Shown here piece after piece: positions 1 through 8,853 of a stretch of DNA of 63,843 bases (positions are counted from its first letter, which is position 1; every line of letters begins with the position of its first letter). Both the position numbers and the translations under genes were made by a program. The notes under the pieces were generated by a model. It was not told the origin of the DNA. It saw only the letters and a list, made by a program, of their open reading frames with translations, and did not search any database. The DNA comes from Mxb001 sp964537955 (lineage in GTDB: Bacteria > Actinomycetota > Actinomycetes > S36-B12): the NCBI GenBank assembly GCA_964537955.1, contig CAZICY010000006.1, positions 1 to 63,843 on the forward strand, read 5' to 3'.

Positions 1-43
1 GCGGCAGCGGGCCACCGGGCTCGCGCGCGGAGGGAGGACCAGC

Positions 44-319
44 GTGCCGGAGTCCAAGGGGCGCAAGCGCGACGACTATGTCCCGCCCCCCGACAAGACC
101 GACCGCAAGCCGGTCAGGATCGGCTCGGCTCCCTGGGTCGCGCCGACCATGGTGGCGCTCTTCGTCATCGGCCTGCTGTGGATCGTCGTGTTCTACATCG
201 CCGGGCCTGACGTGCCCATCATGAACACGATCGGCGGCGCCTACAACGCGCTTGTCAACGTGCTCATTGGCTTCGCCTTCATCACCGCGGGCTTCGTCGT
301 CTCCACCAAGTGGCGCTAG
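44..319 (+). CDS. crgA: Cell division protein CrgA
   Basis: CrgA is a small membrane protein of the actinobacterial divisome that helps recruit and stabilise septal factors, including penicillin-binding proteins. The 91-residue product has a charged cytoplasmic N-terminus (MPESKGRKRDDYVPPP) and two membrane segments, at about residues 33-52 and 67-86, with the family motif GSAPWVAP just before the first. Length and architecture match the family. The GTG start follows a strong GGAGGGAGG ribosome site. trpG lies just downstream and the pknB block is convergent beyond it, which is the classic neighbourhood. Identity is confident; the role is taken from the family. Confidence 0.93.
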   Translation: MPESKGRKRDDYVPPPDKTDRKPVRIGSAPWVAPTMVALFVIGLLWIVVFYIAGPDVPIMNTIGGAYNALVNVLIGFAFITAGFVVSTKWR

Positions 320-344
320 CCGCCCACACGCGCACGGCGATCCC

Positions 345-962
345 ATGACGCGCATCCTCGTCATCGACAATTACGACTCGTTCGTCTTCAACCTGGTGCA
401 GTACCTCGGCCAGCTCGGAGTCGACGTCGATGTGCGCCGCAATGATGAGGTCACCATCGAACAGGCCCGTGCGTACGACGGGATCCTGCTCTCACCCGGC
501 CCCGGCACGCCCGAAGGCGCCGGAGTCTGCATGGACGTCGTGCGCGCGTGCGCCGGCGAGGTGCCGATCCTCGGCGTCTGCCTAGGACACCAGGCGATTG
601 CCGCGGTCTACGGCGGGGTTGTCGATCGCGCGCCCGAGCTGCTCCACGGCAAGACGTCCGAGGTGCAGCACCACGGCGAGGGTGTGCTCGCCGGTCTCCC
701 CCAGCCCTTCACCGCGACCCGCTACCACTCCCTCGCGGTGCGCCCGGACTCCGTGCCCGACGTGCTCGAGGTCACCGGCACCACCGACAGCGGCGTGATC
801 ATGGCGCTGCGACACCGCGAGCTCGCCGTGGAGGGCGTGCAGTTCCATCCCGAGTCAGTTCTCACCGAGGGCGGTCATCAACTTCTCGCGAACTGGCTCG
901 TCGCGTGCGGTGACGCCGACGCCCCGCGCCGCGCCTCCGGGCTCGCCCCCGTCGTCGGCTAG
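345..962 (+). CDS. trpG: Glutamine amidotransferase, anthranilate/aminodeoxychorismate synthase component II
   Basis: This class I glutamine amidotransferase releases ammonia from glutamine for anthranilate synthase or aminodeoxychorismate synthase. It shows the N-terminal signature ILVIDNYDSFVFNL, the nucleophile elbow GVCLGHQ with the catalytic Cys, and the His-Glu pair in GVQFHPES. The length of 205 residues is normal. I start at ATG 345 because homology begins at once; an upstream in-frame extension would run back inside crgA. No synthase component I gene is in the window, so TrpG and PabA cannot be told apart; in this conserved location the protein may serve both. It is convergent with pknB, with a 10-base gap. 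Confidence 0.9.
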   Translation: MTRILVIDNYDSFVFNLVQYLGQLGVDVDVRRNDEVTIEQARAYDGILLSPGPGTPEGAGVCMDVVRACAGEVPILGVCLGHQAIAAVYGGVVDRAPELLHGKTSEVQHHGEGVLAGLPQPFTATRYHSLAVRPDSVPDVLEVTGTTDSGVIMALRHRELAVEGVQFHPESVLTEGGHQLLANWLVACGDADAPRRASGLAPVVG

Positions 963-972
963 CAGCACTCCC

Positions 973-2751
973 TCAGGCCGGTGAGGCGGTGGGCTCCGGC
1001 TCGGGGGTCGGCGTGGGTGTCGGCTCCGGCGTGGGTGTCGGAGTCGGCGTCGGCGACGGTGGAGCGATGGCGACGACGAGCGTCACGACCGCGCCCTTGT
1101 CGGCGTTGGTCCCCGCGGGCGGGTCCTGCTCGAGCACGACACCCTGGGGCACGGTTTCGGACTCCTGGTAGACGACATTGGCCTGGAAGCCCGCCGCGGA
1201 CAGCGCACCGCGCGCGACCTCCTCGGTCTGCCCGACCACGGACGGCACTGCCTGTCGACCGGTGGACACGACGATGTCGACCTTGCTGCCGACGTCGACC
1301 GACGACCCCTCGAGTGGATTCGACGAGAGCACGTATCCGGCCGGCTGTGCCGCGTCCTGCTCCGTCACCCTGCCGAGCACGAGCTTGGCATCGGCCAGCG
1401 CGGTCTCGGCATCGGCGACGGACGTGAGCCCCGTGAGGGGTGGCACGACCGTCTTCTCCTTGCCGGCGCTGATGGTGACGTTGACGGCCTGACCCTCCTC
1501 GAGCTGCTCGCCGGGAGTGGGCTGCTGCCCGATGATCGTGTCGACGGGCTTCTCCGACACCTCGGGTGTCTGCGAGCCCAGCACGAGCCCCTGCCGCTCG
1601 AGCACCGACTGAGCCTGCGCGACGGTGAGACCGGTGAGGTCAGGCACGGCGACCGTGTTGGCGGACGAGCGGTTGAGCACGAGGGTGGCGCCAAGGATCA
1701 CGATGCCGATGAGGGCGAGCACGCCGATCGTCATGGCGGCCGCGAAGCCGGCGCCGCGCTGCGCCCGGCGCCCCCGCGGGGGCTCGGTGTCGATGGCGTA
1801 GACCTCGGTGGGCTGCACGACGTCCAGTCGCTGCGTGGCATCCGAGACGACCATCGGGACGGCAGCGGTCATCTGCGCGGAGACGGGTGCGCCCATGGCC
1901 GCCCGCTCGACGTCGGCGCGGAAGTCGGCCGCGGTCTGGTAGCGATCGTCGGGGCTCTTGGCCAGGGCGCGCATGACGACCGCGTCGACCTCGCGGGGCA
2001 CCTCAGGATCGACCTGCGACGGCGGGACCGCCTGCTCGCTCACGTGCTGGTAGGCGATCGACACCGGCGAGTCACCGGTGAAGGGCGGCTTGCCCGTGAG
2101 GAGCTCGTAGAGGAGTACGCCGGAGGAGTAGATGTCGCTGCGGGCGTCGACGATCTCGCCGCGGGCCTGCTCGGGCGACAGATACTGCGCGGTGCCCATG
2201 ACGGTCTGCGCCGATGTCATGGTGTGCCCGGAATCGTTGATGGCCCGCGCGATGCCGAAGTCCATGACCTTGACGTCGCCCGTGCGCGTGAGCATGACGT
2301 TGGCGGGCTTGATGTCGCGGTGGATGATGCCGTGGCGGTGGGCATAGTCCAGGGCGCTGAGGGTGCCCGCCGTGATCTCGAGCGAGCGCTCGGGCAGTAG
2401 GCGCCGTCCGCTGGACAGCAGCTGCCGCAGCGTCATGCCGTCGACGAACTCCATGACGATGTAGGGCACGACCGTGGACTCGGTGCCGTCGATGAGGACG
2501 TCCTCGCCGGTGTCGTAGGCGGCGACGATGTTGGGATGGTTGAGCGAGGCGGCCGACTGGGCCTCGCGGCGGAAGCGGGCCTGGAACGCCGGGTCGCGCG
2601 CGAGATCGGGCCGCAGGATCTTGATCGCCACGCGGCGCCCCAGCCGGGTGTCGCGCGCCTCCCACACCTCGGCCATGCCGCCCCGGCCGATGACTGCCAC
2701 GAGCTCGTAGCGGTCGCCGAGGGTCCGGCCCACGCCGGGGTCCTGCGTCAC
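973..2751 (-). CDS. pknB: Serine/threonine protein kinase PknB with PASTA domains
   Basis: This transmembrane Hanks-type kinase controls cell growth and peptidoglycan synthesis. The 592-residue protein carries a cytoplasmic kinase domain (about residues 15-275): glycine loop GRGGMAEV, Lys44 in VAIK, catalytic Asp146 in HRDIKPAN, DFG at 164-166, and an activation loop with Thr177/Thr179 before GTAQYLSPE. One membrane helix follows, then three extracellular PASTA repeats (starting VAVPDLTGL, VVPPLTGL and AVPSVVGQ), which bind muropeptides or lipid II in the family. It ends in a Pro-Thr-rich tail of about 25 residues. I chose GTG 2751 because GGGAGG sits five bases upstream. It is the last gene of the fhaA operon. 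Three PASTA repeats is one fewer than in Mycobacterium tuberculosis PknB, and no pknA is present. Confidence 0.93.
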   Translation of the reverse strand: MTQDPGVGRTLGDRYELVAVIGRGGMAEVWEARDTRLGRRVAIKILRPDLARDPAFQARFRREAQSAASLNHPNIVAAYDTGEDVLIDGTESTVVPYIVMEFVDGMTLRQLLSSGRRLLPERSLEITAGTLSALDYAHRHGIIHRDIKPANVMLTRTGDVKVMDFGIARAINDSGHTMTSAQTVMGTAQYLSPEQARGEIVDARSDIYSSGVLLYELLTGKPPFTGDSPVSIAYQHVSEQAVPPSQVDPEVPREVDAVVMRALAKSPDDRYQTAADFRADVERAAMGAPVSAQMTAAVPMVVSDATQRLDVVQPTEVYAIDTEPPRGRRAQRGAGFAAAMTIGVLALIGIVILGATLVLNRSSANTVAVPDLTGLTVAQAQSVLERQGLVLGSQTPEVSEKPVDTIIGQQPTPGEQLEEGQAVNVTISAGKEKTVVPPLTGLTSVADAETALADAKLVLGRVTEQDAAQPAGYVLSSNPLEGSSVDVGSKVDIVVSTGRQAVPSVVGQTEEVARGALSAAGFQANVVYQESETVPQGVVLEQDPPAGTNADKGAVVTLVVAIAPPSPTPTPTPTPEPTPTPTPEPEPTASPA

Positions 2752-2842
2752 GCCTGCCTCCCAGATTGCCTTGGTGCTGACGTCCCAGTGTCGCAGCGAG
2801 TTCCCCCCGACCGGAGCGCGGCGCTCCCGGGGCCGGTGCCCC

Positions 2843-4306
2843 TCACCGCAGCGACGCCTCGATGACCGCGCGCGCGATGGGGCCCGCCAGCGCGCCCCCG
2901 CTGAGCTCGGTCTGGCCACCGTCCTCGACGACCACCGCGACCGCGATGCTCGGGTTGGTGGCCGGGGCCATCGCGACCATCCAGGAGATCGGCTGGTCGC
3001 CGTCGCGGCCGGTCTGTGCCGTCCCCGTCTTGGCTCCCACGAGGACCGGGTTGCCCGCACCGTCGACGATGCCCTGCAGGATGCCGGCGGTGCCCTCCTC
3101 GACGACCGCAACCATCATCTGTTGCAGCTGCGCGGCATCCTCGGGGGAGAGCGCGGTGCGGAAGATGCGCGGGTCGGCGGTGCGCAGGATGGTGAGGTCC
3201 GGCGCGCGGATCTCCTGCACCAGGTAGGGCTCCATCACGACGCCGTTGTTGCCGATGCCCGCCGCGACCATCGCCATCTGCATCGCAGTGGCGCGCACAT
3301 CGAACTGACCGATGGCGCTGATCGCTGTCTGCGGATCGTCCGGGCTCTCGGGGAAACGCGATGTGGCGGCGCGCAGCGGGGTCTCGAACTTGTAGTCGAA
3401 GCCGAAGAGCTCGGACTGCTCGCGCAGTGCGTCGGCACCGAGTTCGTTGCCCAGCCACGCGAAGGCGGTGTTGCACGACACCGCGAGGGCCTGCTCGAGC
3501 GTGATCTCCCCGCCGGGGGCGCACTCCTCGCCGGTCCAGTTGCGCAGGGTGCGCTCGGACAGGGGCAGGTCGTACTCCGCCGGCCCCGGGAGCACCGAGT
3601 CCATCGTGAAGCGGCCCGACGACAGCGCTGCAGCCGCGGTGACGAGCTTGAACGTCGACCCGGGGGGATTGAGCGCGACGATCGGCCGGTTGATGAGCGG
3701 CTGATCGGGGTCCTCGAGCAGCTCCTCGTAGTAGTCGCGGATCGACGCCGGGTCGTGCGACGACAGGACGTTGGGATCGAACGACGGGGACTGCACCTGG
3801 GCGAGGATCCGCCCGGTCGAGGGCTCGATGGCGAAGACTGCTCCGCGCGTGCCCGCCATGGCGGCCCACGCCGCTGCCTGGGCGGCGGGATCGATCGTCG
3901 TGGTGACCGCTCCTCCGCGCGGCTGCGCCCCCGCGATGAGCTGCTGCAGCCTGTCGACGAAGAACAGGTCGGAGGAGCCGGAGAGGACGCCGTTCTCAGT
4001 GCGCTCGAGCCCCGTCGCGCCGTAGACGATCGAGTAGAAGCCGGTGACGGAGGCGTACTGCTCGCCCTCGGGGTAGACACGCAGCCACTTGAGCGCGCCC
4101 TTGGTCGCCTCGGACAGCGCGACGGCATCCGGACCGGTGAGGATCGGGCCGCGCTGGCGACCGTATTCGTCCAGGATCACGCGCTGGTTGTCGGCGCGTG
4201 CACGGTAGTCGTCGCTGCGGAAGACCTGGATGAGGGTGATGTTGGCCATGAGGGCCACGAGCAGGATCGCGAGCACGAGGCTGATGCGACGAATGGCACG
4301 GGTCAT
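2843..4306 (-). CDS. pbpA: Penicillin-binding protein 2-type transpeptidase PbpA
   Basis: This class B penicillin-binding protein cross-links septal or lateral peptidoglycan outside the membrane. The 487-residue product has an N-terminal signal anchor (about residues 8-28), a dimerisation region, and the transpeptidase domain with the serine motif STFK (Ser217, Lys220), an SCN motif, and KTG at about 426-428. Its ATG overlaps the rodA stop as ATGA, a translationally coupled arrangement that fits an SEDS glycosyltransferase/bPBP pair working together. About 90 bases separate it from pknB. I see no truncation or missing catalytic residue. Confidence 0.93.
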   Translation of the reverse strand: MTRAIRRISLVLAILLVALMANITLIQVFRSDDYRARADNQRVILDEYGRQRGPILTGPDAVALSEATKGALKWLRVYPEGEQYASVTGFYSIVYGATGLERTENGVLSGSSDLFFVDRLQQLIAGAQPRGGAVTTTIDPAAQAAAWAAMAGTRGAVFAIEPSTGRILAQVQSPSFDPNVLSSHDPASIRDYYEELLEDPDQPLINRPIVALNPPGSTFKLVTAAAALSSGRFTMDSVLPGPAEYDLPLSERTLRNWTGEECAPGGEITLEQALAVSCNTAFAWLGNELGADALREQSELFGFDYKFETPLRAATSRFPESPDDPQTAISAIGQFDVRATAMQMAMVAAGIGNNGVVMEPYLVQEIRAPDLTILRTADPRIFRTALSPEDAAQLQQMMVAVVEEGTAGILQGIVDGAGNPVLVGAKTGTAQTGRDGDQPISWMVAMAPATNPSIAVAVVVEDGGQTELSGGALAGPIARAVIEASLR

Positions 4307-5733
4307 CGGCGCACCACCTGGGTGGCGGTCGAGTCGGGCGCGGGGGACGGGGGAGCGGGGCGCCGGGCGCGATTGGAGATGACGAGCAGGATGGCGATGA
4401 TCACCCAGTTGGCGACCAGGGACGACCCGCCGTAGGAGAGGAAGGGCGTCGTGAGGCCGGTGAGTGGGATGAGCCGGGTGACGCCTCCCACGATCACGAA
4501 GACCTGCAGGGCGAGGGTGATGGACAGGCCCGCCGCGAGCAGCTGGCCGAAGGGATCGCGTACGGCGACCGCCGTGCGCAGGCCGCGCTCGATGAGCACG
4601 GCGTAGAGCAGCAGGATGCCGATCGCGCCCGTGAGGCCGAGCTCCTCGCCGAGTCCGGCGAGGATGAAGTCGGTATTGGCGAACGGCACGAGTTCGGGGT
4701 AGCCGCGCCCGAGGCCCGTGCCGAAGAGGCCGCCGTTGGCGAAGCCGTAGAGCGACTGCACGATCTGGTAGCCGCCGGTGTCGGAGTAGGCGAAGGGGTC
4801 GAGCCAGATCTGCACGCGCGTGCGCACATGGCCGAACATCAGGTAGGCGAAGACAGCGCCGAGCGAGAAGAGCACGAAGCCGAGCACGAGCCACGACCAT
4901 CGCTGGGTCGCGATGTAGAGCATGGCGACGAAGAGCCCGAAGAACAGCAGCGACGTCCCGAGGTCGCGCTCGAAGACCAGGACTCCGAGCGAGACCGCCC
5001 AGACGATGAGGATGGGGCCGAGGTCACGCGCGCGCGGCAGGGGCACGCCGAGCACGCGCGTGCGCACGAGTGCCAGGGAGTCGCGCGTGACGACGAGGTA
5101 GCCCGCGAAGAAGATCGTGAGCAGGATCTTCGCGGCCTCGGCGGGCTGGAAGGTGAAGCCGCCGACCCGGACCCACAGGGTCGCCCCGTTGACGGTCGCG
5201 CCGATGCCCGGTGCGAGCGGCAGCAGCAGCAGGATGACGCCGAGGAGCCCGCAGGTGTAGGTGTAGCGCTGCAGGACGCGGTGGTCGCGGAGCACGAGCA
5301 GGACGAGCACGAAGAGCAGGACGGCGACGGCGTACCAGGTGAGCTGGTTGTAGACGTCCGGCGTGGGGACCGGATTGTCGTTGCGCTCGGCTCGCTGCAC
5401 GGCGGCGACATCGAGCCGGTAGATCATGACGAGCCCGAGGATCGTGAGGAGAGTGGCGATGGGCAGCAGGAAGGGATCGGAGTAGGGCACGCGCCAGCGC
5501 ACGATGATGTGCGCGATGAGCGCGAGCACACCGACGACGGCCGCGGTGATCCAAAAGCGCGAGTGGAGTCCCTCGCCCGTGGACCAGGCCACCTGCTGCG
5601 TGCCGAGCACGCCGAGGCCCCAGGCCAGGATGAGCAGGACGAGCTCGAGGTTTCGCCGGGTGCGCTGTCGCGGCGCTGCCTGGCTCTGCGAGCCCGCCGC
5701 GCCGCGCCTTTCGGGCTGGACGGGAGCACTCAT
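4303..5733 (-). CDS. rodA: SEDS peptidoglycan glycosyltransferase RodA/FtsW
   Basis: SEDS-family glycan polymerases work with class B penicillin-binding proteins to build peptidoglycan from lipid II. This 476-residue protein has a cytoplasmic N-terminal tail of about 30 polar residues and about ten to twelve hydrophobic helices, with the family segments FERDLGTSLLFFG, NGGLFGTGLGRG and FLSYGGSS near the C-terminus. ATG 5733 overlaps the end of pstP (ATGA) and the gene's own stop overlaps the pbpA start, so pstP-rodA-pbpA looks translationally coupled. In Mycobacterium the gene at this position is called rodA; the sequence alone does not separate RodA from FtsW. Confidence 0.93.
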   Translation of the reverse strand: MSAPVQPERRGAAGSQSQAAPRQRTRRNLELVLLILAWGLGVLGTQQVAWSTGEGLHSRFWITAAVVGVLALIAHIIVRWRVPYSDPFLLPIATLLTILGLVMIYRLDVAAVQRAERNDNPVPTPDVYNQLTWYAVAVLLFVLVLLVLRDHRVLQRYTYTCGLLGVILLLLPLAPGIGATVNGATLWVRVGGFTFQPAEAAKILLTIFFAGYLVVTRDSLALVRTRVLGVPLPRARDLGPILIVWAVSLGVLVFERDLGTSLLFFGLFVAMLYIATQRWSWLVLGFVLFSLGAVFAYLMFGHVRTRVQIWLDPFAYSDTGGYQIVQSLYGFANGGLFGTGLGRGYPELVPFANTDFILAGLGEELGLTGAIGILLLYAVLIERGLRTAVAVRDPFGQLLAAGLSITLALQVFVIVGGVTRLIPLTGLTTPFLSYGGSSLVANWVIIAILLVISNRARRPAPPSPAPDSTATQVVRR

Positions 5734-7070
5734 GGGCCCACCGCCGGGGCCGGCGCGGGTGCGGGGATCGGATCCGGCATGGGTGAGGGCGGGCAGTACG
5801 TCGGCCGCGGGAGTGACACGCACGCGCGGTCGCGCAGGCCCGCGACGATCGCATCCGCTCCCTCGCGGCCCTGAGCGGAGATGCCATTGGTGACCAAGCC
5901 CGCCTCCAGGGGCGGCAGGTCGGCGACGGGGATGTCGGTGACGGTCACGAGAGTGGAGAGCGAGGGGAAGGTGCTCACGCCCTGGTAGACCGCGACCGCT
6001 CCGTTGCTCGTCCCGACGTACCACTGCGCGCGCACCCACGCGCTCCCGGCGAGCGCGACCACGAGCACCACCAGGAGCACGGCCGCGCCGATGCCCAGGC
6101 CCCAGGCGACCGCCTTGCGGCGTCGCGACCACGGCTGTCGCGAGGGCGCAGGTGCGGCGGCGTCGACCATGGGCAACTCGGAGGTCGGCGGCCCGCCGTC
6201 GATGACGGGGGGCGGGTCGGGGGCGTTGGGATCCACCTGGGCGTCGCGGGGGAAGTGGACCCGGGGCAGGCGGGCGCGCACGCGCGGCTCGCCAGCGGCT
6301 CCCACCACCACGGGCAGAGCATCGGCGTCGACGCCTTCGATCACGTGGGCGACCACGACCGTGACGTTGTCGGGCGCTCCGCGCGACAGCGCGAGGTCGA
6401 CGAGCTCGGTGACGCACACGGTCGGCTCCCGCGAGCCGAGGATGCGCGCGATCTCGTCCGCGGATACCACCCCGTGCAGACCGTCACTGCACAGCAGGTA
6501 GCGGTCGCCGAGGCGCGCCTCGCGGACGGAGAGATCGGGCTCGGCCACCTGCACCCCGTCGAGTGCGCGCATCAGCAGGTTGCGCCGCGGATGGGTGTGA
6601 GCCTCCTCCTCGGTGATGCGGCCGGCATCAACGAGCGTCTGCACGTAGGTGTGGTCATGCGTGATCTGGCTGAGTTCGCCGTCGCGCAGCAGGTATCCGC
6701 GCGAGTCCCCGACATGGACGATCGCGATGCGCGCACCGTCGCCGTCGGCCAGCCAGTAGAGCGCGGTCACGGTCGTGCCCATGCCCGCCAGCTCGGGGCT
6801 GTCGGTGACGACGAGGCCGATCGTCGATCCAGCGCCGTCCACAGCGCCGGCGAGCCGCGTGAGCGCCTCGCCCTGGGCGAGGTCCTCGTCGGCCATCTCT
6901 GCCAGCGTGGCGACGGCGGTCGCGCTGGCGAGCTCGCCGCCGGCGTGGCCACCCATGCCGTCGGCGACGATGAGCATGCGCGCGGCGGCGTAGCCGGAGT
7001 CCTCATTGCCCTGACGCACGACTCCCACATCGGAGCGCGCGGCGTAGCGCAGTGCGAGGCTCACGGTCAC
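5730..7070 (-). CDS. pstP: PP2C-family Ser/Thr phosphatase PstP
   Basis: PstP reverses phosphorylation by the PknB-type kinases. The N-terminal PPM/PP2C domain (about residues 8-240) shows the metal-binding motifs RQGNEDSG, VADGMGGHAGGE, GDSRGYL, SDGLHGVV and APDNVTVVV. A Pro-rich linker, one membrane helix at about 320-345 and an extracellular tail of roughly 100 residues follow, as in mycobacterial PstP. I placed the start at GTG 7070, overlapping the fhaB stop as GTGA; homology begins within three residues. A second GTG two codons further in cannot be excluded. It is the only phosphatase in a block that also holds the kinase and two FHA readers. Confidence 0.92.
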   Translation of the reverse strand: MTVSLALRYAARSDVGVVRQGNEDSGYAAARMLIVADGMGGHAGGELASATAVATLAEMADEDLAQGEALTRLAGAVDGAGSTIGLVVTDSPELAGMGTTVTALYWLADGDGARIAIVHVGDSRGYLLRDGELSQITHDHTYVQTLVDAGRITEEEAHTHPRRNLLMRALDGVQVAEPDLSVREARLGDRYLLCSDGLHGVVSADEIARILGSREPTVCVTELVDLALSRGAPDNVTVVVAHVIEGVDADALPVVVGAAGEPRVRARLPRVHFPRDAQVDPNAPDPPPVIDGGPPTSELPMVDAAAPAPSRQPWSRRRKAVAWGLGIGAAVLLVVLVVALAGSAWVRAQWYVGTSNGAVAVYQGVSTFPSLSTLVTVTDIPVADLPPLEAGLVTNGISAQGREGADAIVAGLRDRACVSLPRPTYCPPSPMPDPIPAPAPAPAVGP

Positions 7071-7573
7071 CGCTGCAGTTGCAGGGTCGTGCGCCCGATC
7101 CGCAGCGGGACTCCGGGCGGCAGGACGGTGGGCGAGGTGATGCGCGTGCGGTCGATCCACGTGCCGTTGGTCGAGCCGAGGTCCTCCACGATCCACCCGT
7201 CGTCGCCGGGATACAGGCGTGCGTGGCGACTGGAGGCGTAGTCGTCGTCGATCACGAGCGTGGAGTCGGGTGCGCGGCCGATCGTGACCTGCGCGGTGCC
7301 GAGTGGAATGACGGTCTGCGCGAGCGGGCCCTCGGTGACGATGAGCGAGGGTCCGGACCTGGCGTGCTTGGACGCGCGCGGGGCCTTCGCAGGCTTGGGC
7401 GGTCGCGGGGCCTTGGCCGGCTTGGGCGGCTTGGGCGGCCTCGTGCTCGTGGCCGGGCGCGCCTCGCGCGGCTGCATGAGGTCACGGCGCAGCGCGATGA
7501 CGGTGATGATGATGAAGAGCCACAGCGCGCCGAGGAACGCCAGCCTCAGCAGCGTGAGGGCGAACTCGGTCAC
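7067..7573 (-). CDS. fhaB: FHA-domain membrane protein FhaB (FipA)
   Basis: This forkhead-associated protein is expected to read Thr phosphorylation made by PknB and to act at the division site. The 168 residues comprise an N-terminal membrane helix (about residues 5-26), a Lys/Pro/Ala-rich linker with repeated PKPAKAPR-like units, and a C-terminal FHA domain (about 90-165) with the signature residues GRAPDST, SSRHARL and DLGSTNGTW. It starts with GTG four bases after the fhaA stop and ends overlapping pstP. The basic linker is presumably flexible. Confidence 0.92.
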   Translation of the reverse strand: MTEFALTLLRLAFLGALWLFIIITVIALRRDLMQPREARPATSTRPPKPPKPAKAPRPPKPAKAPRASKHARSGPSLIVTEGPLAQTVIPLGTAQVTIGRAPDSTLVIDDDYASSRHARLYPGDDGWIVEDLGSTNGTWIDRTRITSPTVLPPGVPLRIGRTTLQLQR

Positions 7574-7577
7574 CGCG

Positions 7578-8255
7578 TCAGCCCGTCCGGTAGGTGATCG
7601 ACGTCGTGCCGATGAGGATCACCGAGCCGTCGACGATGGCCGCCTGGCCGACTCGCGTGCCGTCGATCATGGTGCCGTTGGTGGAGCCGAGATCGCGCGC
7701 GATGGCGGGCGTGCCGAGGACCACCTCGCAGTGGCTGCGCGAGACCCCGGGATCCTCGATGCGGATGTCCGCCTCGTTGCCGCGACCGAGGCGAGTGACG
7801 GCGCGCACGAGGGGGTACGCCGTGCCGCCGATCTCGAGATAGGGCTGCCCGGGCAGGGCTTCGGAGACCGCGGCGGAGACGACTGCGGCGCGCGCCTCGG
7901 AGTGCACGCGGAAGATGCCGGTGTCGAGCGCGTCATCGAGCGCGAGCCTGACCTCCGCCGGCCCGAGGAGCGCGTAGCCCTGCTCCGCGGCGTACTCGGT
8001 GACCACGGTGGCGAGCTCGCCCTGCAGGGCGTCGCGGTAGACGCTCAGGCGCTCGTCGTCATGGGACGACAGGTCGATGGTGAAGACGTTGGGGGTGACG
8101 GTGCGCCCGCGGGCCACGATGGCAGCCCGGTCGTCCATCTCCTTCTGGAGGGCGGCGGCGAGTTCGACCGGCTGGACCTCCGACTTGAAGGCCTTGGCGA
8201 AGGCGCCGTTGACGATGCGGTCGAGGCGGTCTTCGAAGCGATCCAGGAGGCCCAC
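7578..8255 (-). CDS. fhaA: FHA-domain protein FhaA with DUF3662 domain
   Basis: FhaA binds phosphorylated partners in cell-wall regulation. The N-terminal DUF3662 domain (residues 1-125, opening MGLLDRFEDRLDRIVNGAF) is followed almost directly by an FHA domain (about 140-222) with GRGNEADI, SRSHCEV and DLGSTNGTM. At 225 residues it is much shorter than mycobacterial FhaA because the long linker is nearly absent. The GTG start has a TACGAT -10-like box exactly six bases before it, so the six-gene operon probably begins here with a leaderless message. Confidence 0.92.
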   Translation of the reverse strand: MGLLDRFEDRLDRIVNGAFAKAFKSEVQPVELAAALQKEMDDRAAIVARGRTVTPNVFTIDLSSHDDERLSVYRDALQGELATVVTEYAAEQGYALLGPAEVRLALDDALDTGIFRVHSEARAAVVSAAVSEALPGQPYLEIGGTAYPLVRAVTRLGRGNEADIRIEDPGVSRSHCEVVLGTPAIARDLGSTNGTMIDGTRVGQAAIVDGSVILIGTTSITYRTG

Positions 8256-8261
8256 CGGTGA

Positions 8262-8267
8262 ATCGTA
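8262..8267 (-). promoter_or_regulatory. -10 box of the fhaA operon
   Basis: TACGAT read on the minus strand, six bases before the fhaA GTG. The whole six-gene cell-wall operon may start as a leaderless message here. Confidence 0.6.
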
Positions 8268-8276
8268 CGTCTCCGG

Positions 8277-8792
8277 CTAGCGCGAACCCCAGAAGCGGGG
8301 GATGAAGGCGCCCACGTGGTCGGCGTAGTCGAACCAGGCGACCCCGTGCCGCTCGGCCAGGAGGCGGTCCTCCCAGAAGGCCTTGGCGTAGAAGAACACG
8401 GCGAGGGCCACCCACAGCAGGACCTGCCACATCGATCCCACGGCGAGGGTGAAGCCCAGCGCGGCGACGAGGATGCCGGTGTAGATCGGGTGGCGCACGA
8501 AGGAGTAGACGCCGCCCGTGCGCAGCGCGGCGCCGTCCTGCGGCACCGGGGTCGGCGTCAGGGCGGCGCCCAGGCTGACGAGGGAGATGATCACCAGGGC
8601 GAGGCCGGCGATCATCAACAGGATGCCGAGCACGTCGAGCACGTCCGGCGGGGCGAAGAGGCTGCGACGCTTCGGCAGCACCAGGAACAGGACGAGCAGC
8701 GCGGTCTGCGTGGCGACCAGCAACCAGCCGATGAGGCGCGTGCGCTCAGCCGCCGCCCTCTCCTCGTCTGCCCCGTGAGTCACGTCGCTCAT
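8277..8792 (-). CDS. Isoprenylcysteine carboxyl methyltransferase-family membrane protein
   Basis: This 171-residue membrane protein has about five hydrophobic segments and the C-terminal signature of the ICMT/phospholipid methyltransferase families: TGGVYSFVRHPIYTGI followed by LLAERHGVAWFDYADHVGAFIPRF, which forms the S-adenosylmethionine-binding end. The substrate is unknown; bacterial members methylate varied lipids or small thiols. It precedes fhaA on the same strand with a gap of 21 bases, but fhaA has its own promoter candidate, so co-transcription is uncertain. I found no clear ribosome site or -10 box at its ATG. Confidence 0.75.
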   Translation of the reverse strand: MSDVTHGADEERAAAERTRLIGWLLVATQTALLVLFLVLPKRRSLFAPPDVLDVLGILLMIAGLALVIISLVSLGAALTPTPVPQDGAALRTGGVYSFVRHPIYTGILVAALGFTLAVGSMWQVLLWVALAVFFYAKAFWEDRLLAERHGVAWFDYADHVGAFIPRFWGSR

Positions 8793-8853
8793 TGTCGCTC
8801 ACGGCTGGGACGGCCTTCGCGGACGGTGGGGTTTCCCTAGGTGACGCCAAGGT

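Noticed and set aside
2752..2842. GGAGCGC/GCGCTCC palindrome between pbpA and pknB as a terminator
   Set aside because: A one-base loop cannot fold as drawn and there is no T run; pknB would then need its own promoter, which I could not find.
2771..4435. Long open frame (554 codons) opposite pknB/pbpA
   Set aside because: It is the antisense shadow of the pbpA and pknB coding frames; high GC keeps stops rare. It has no motif and no start signal.
4828..5874. 348-codon frame opposite rodA
   Set aside because: Antisense shadow with a Glu/Asp/Arg-only composition typical of such frames.
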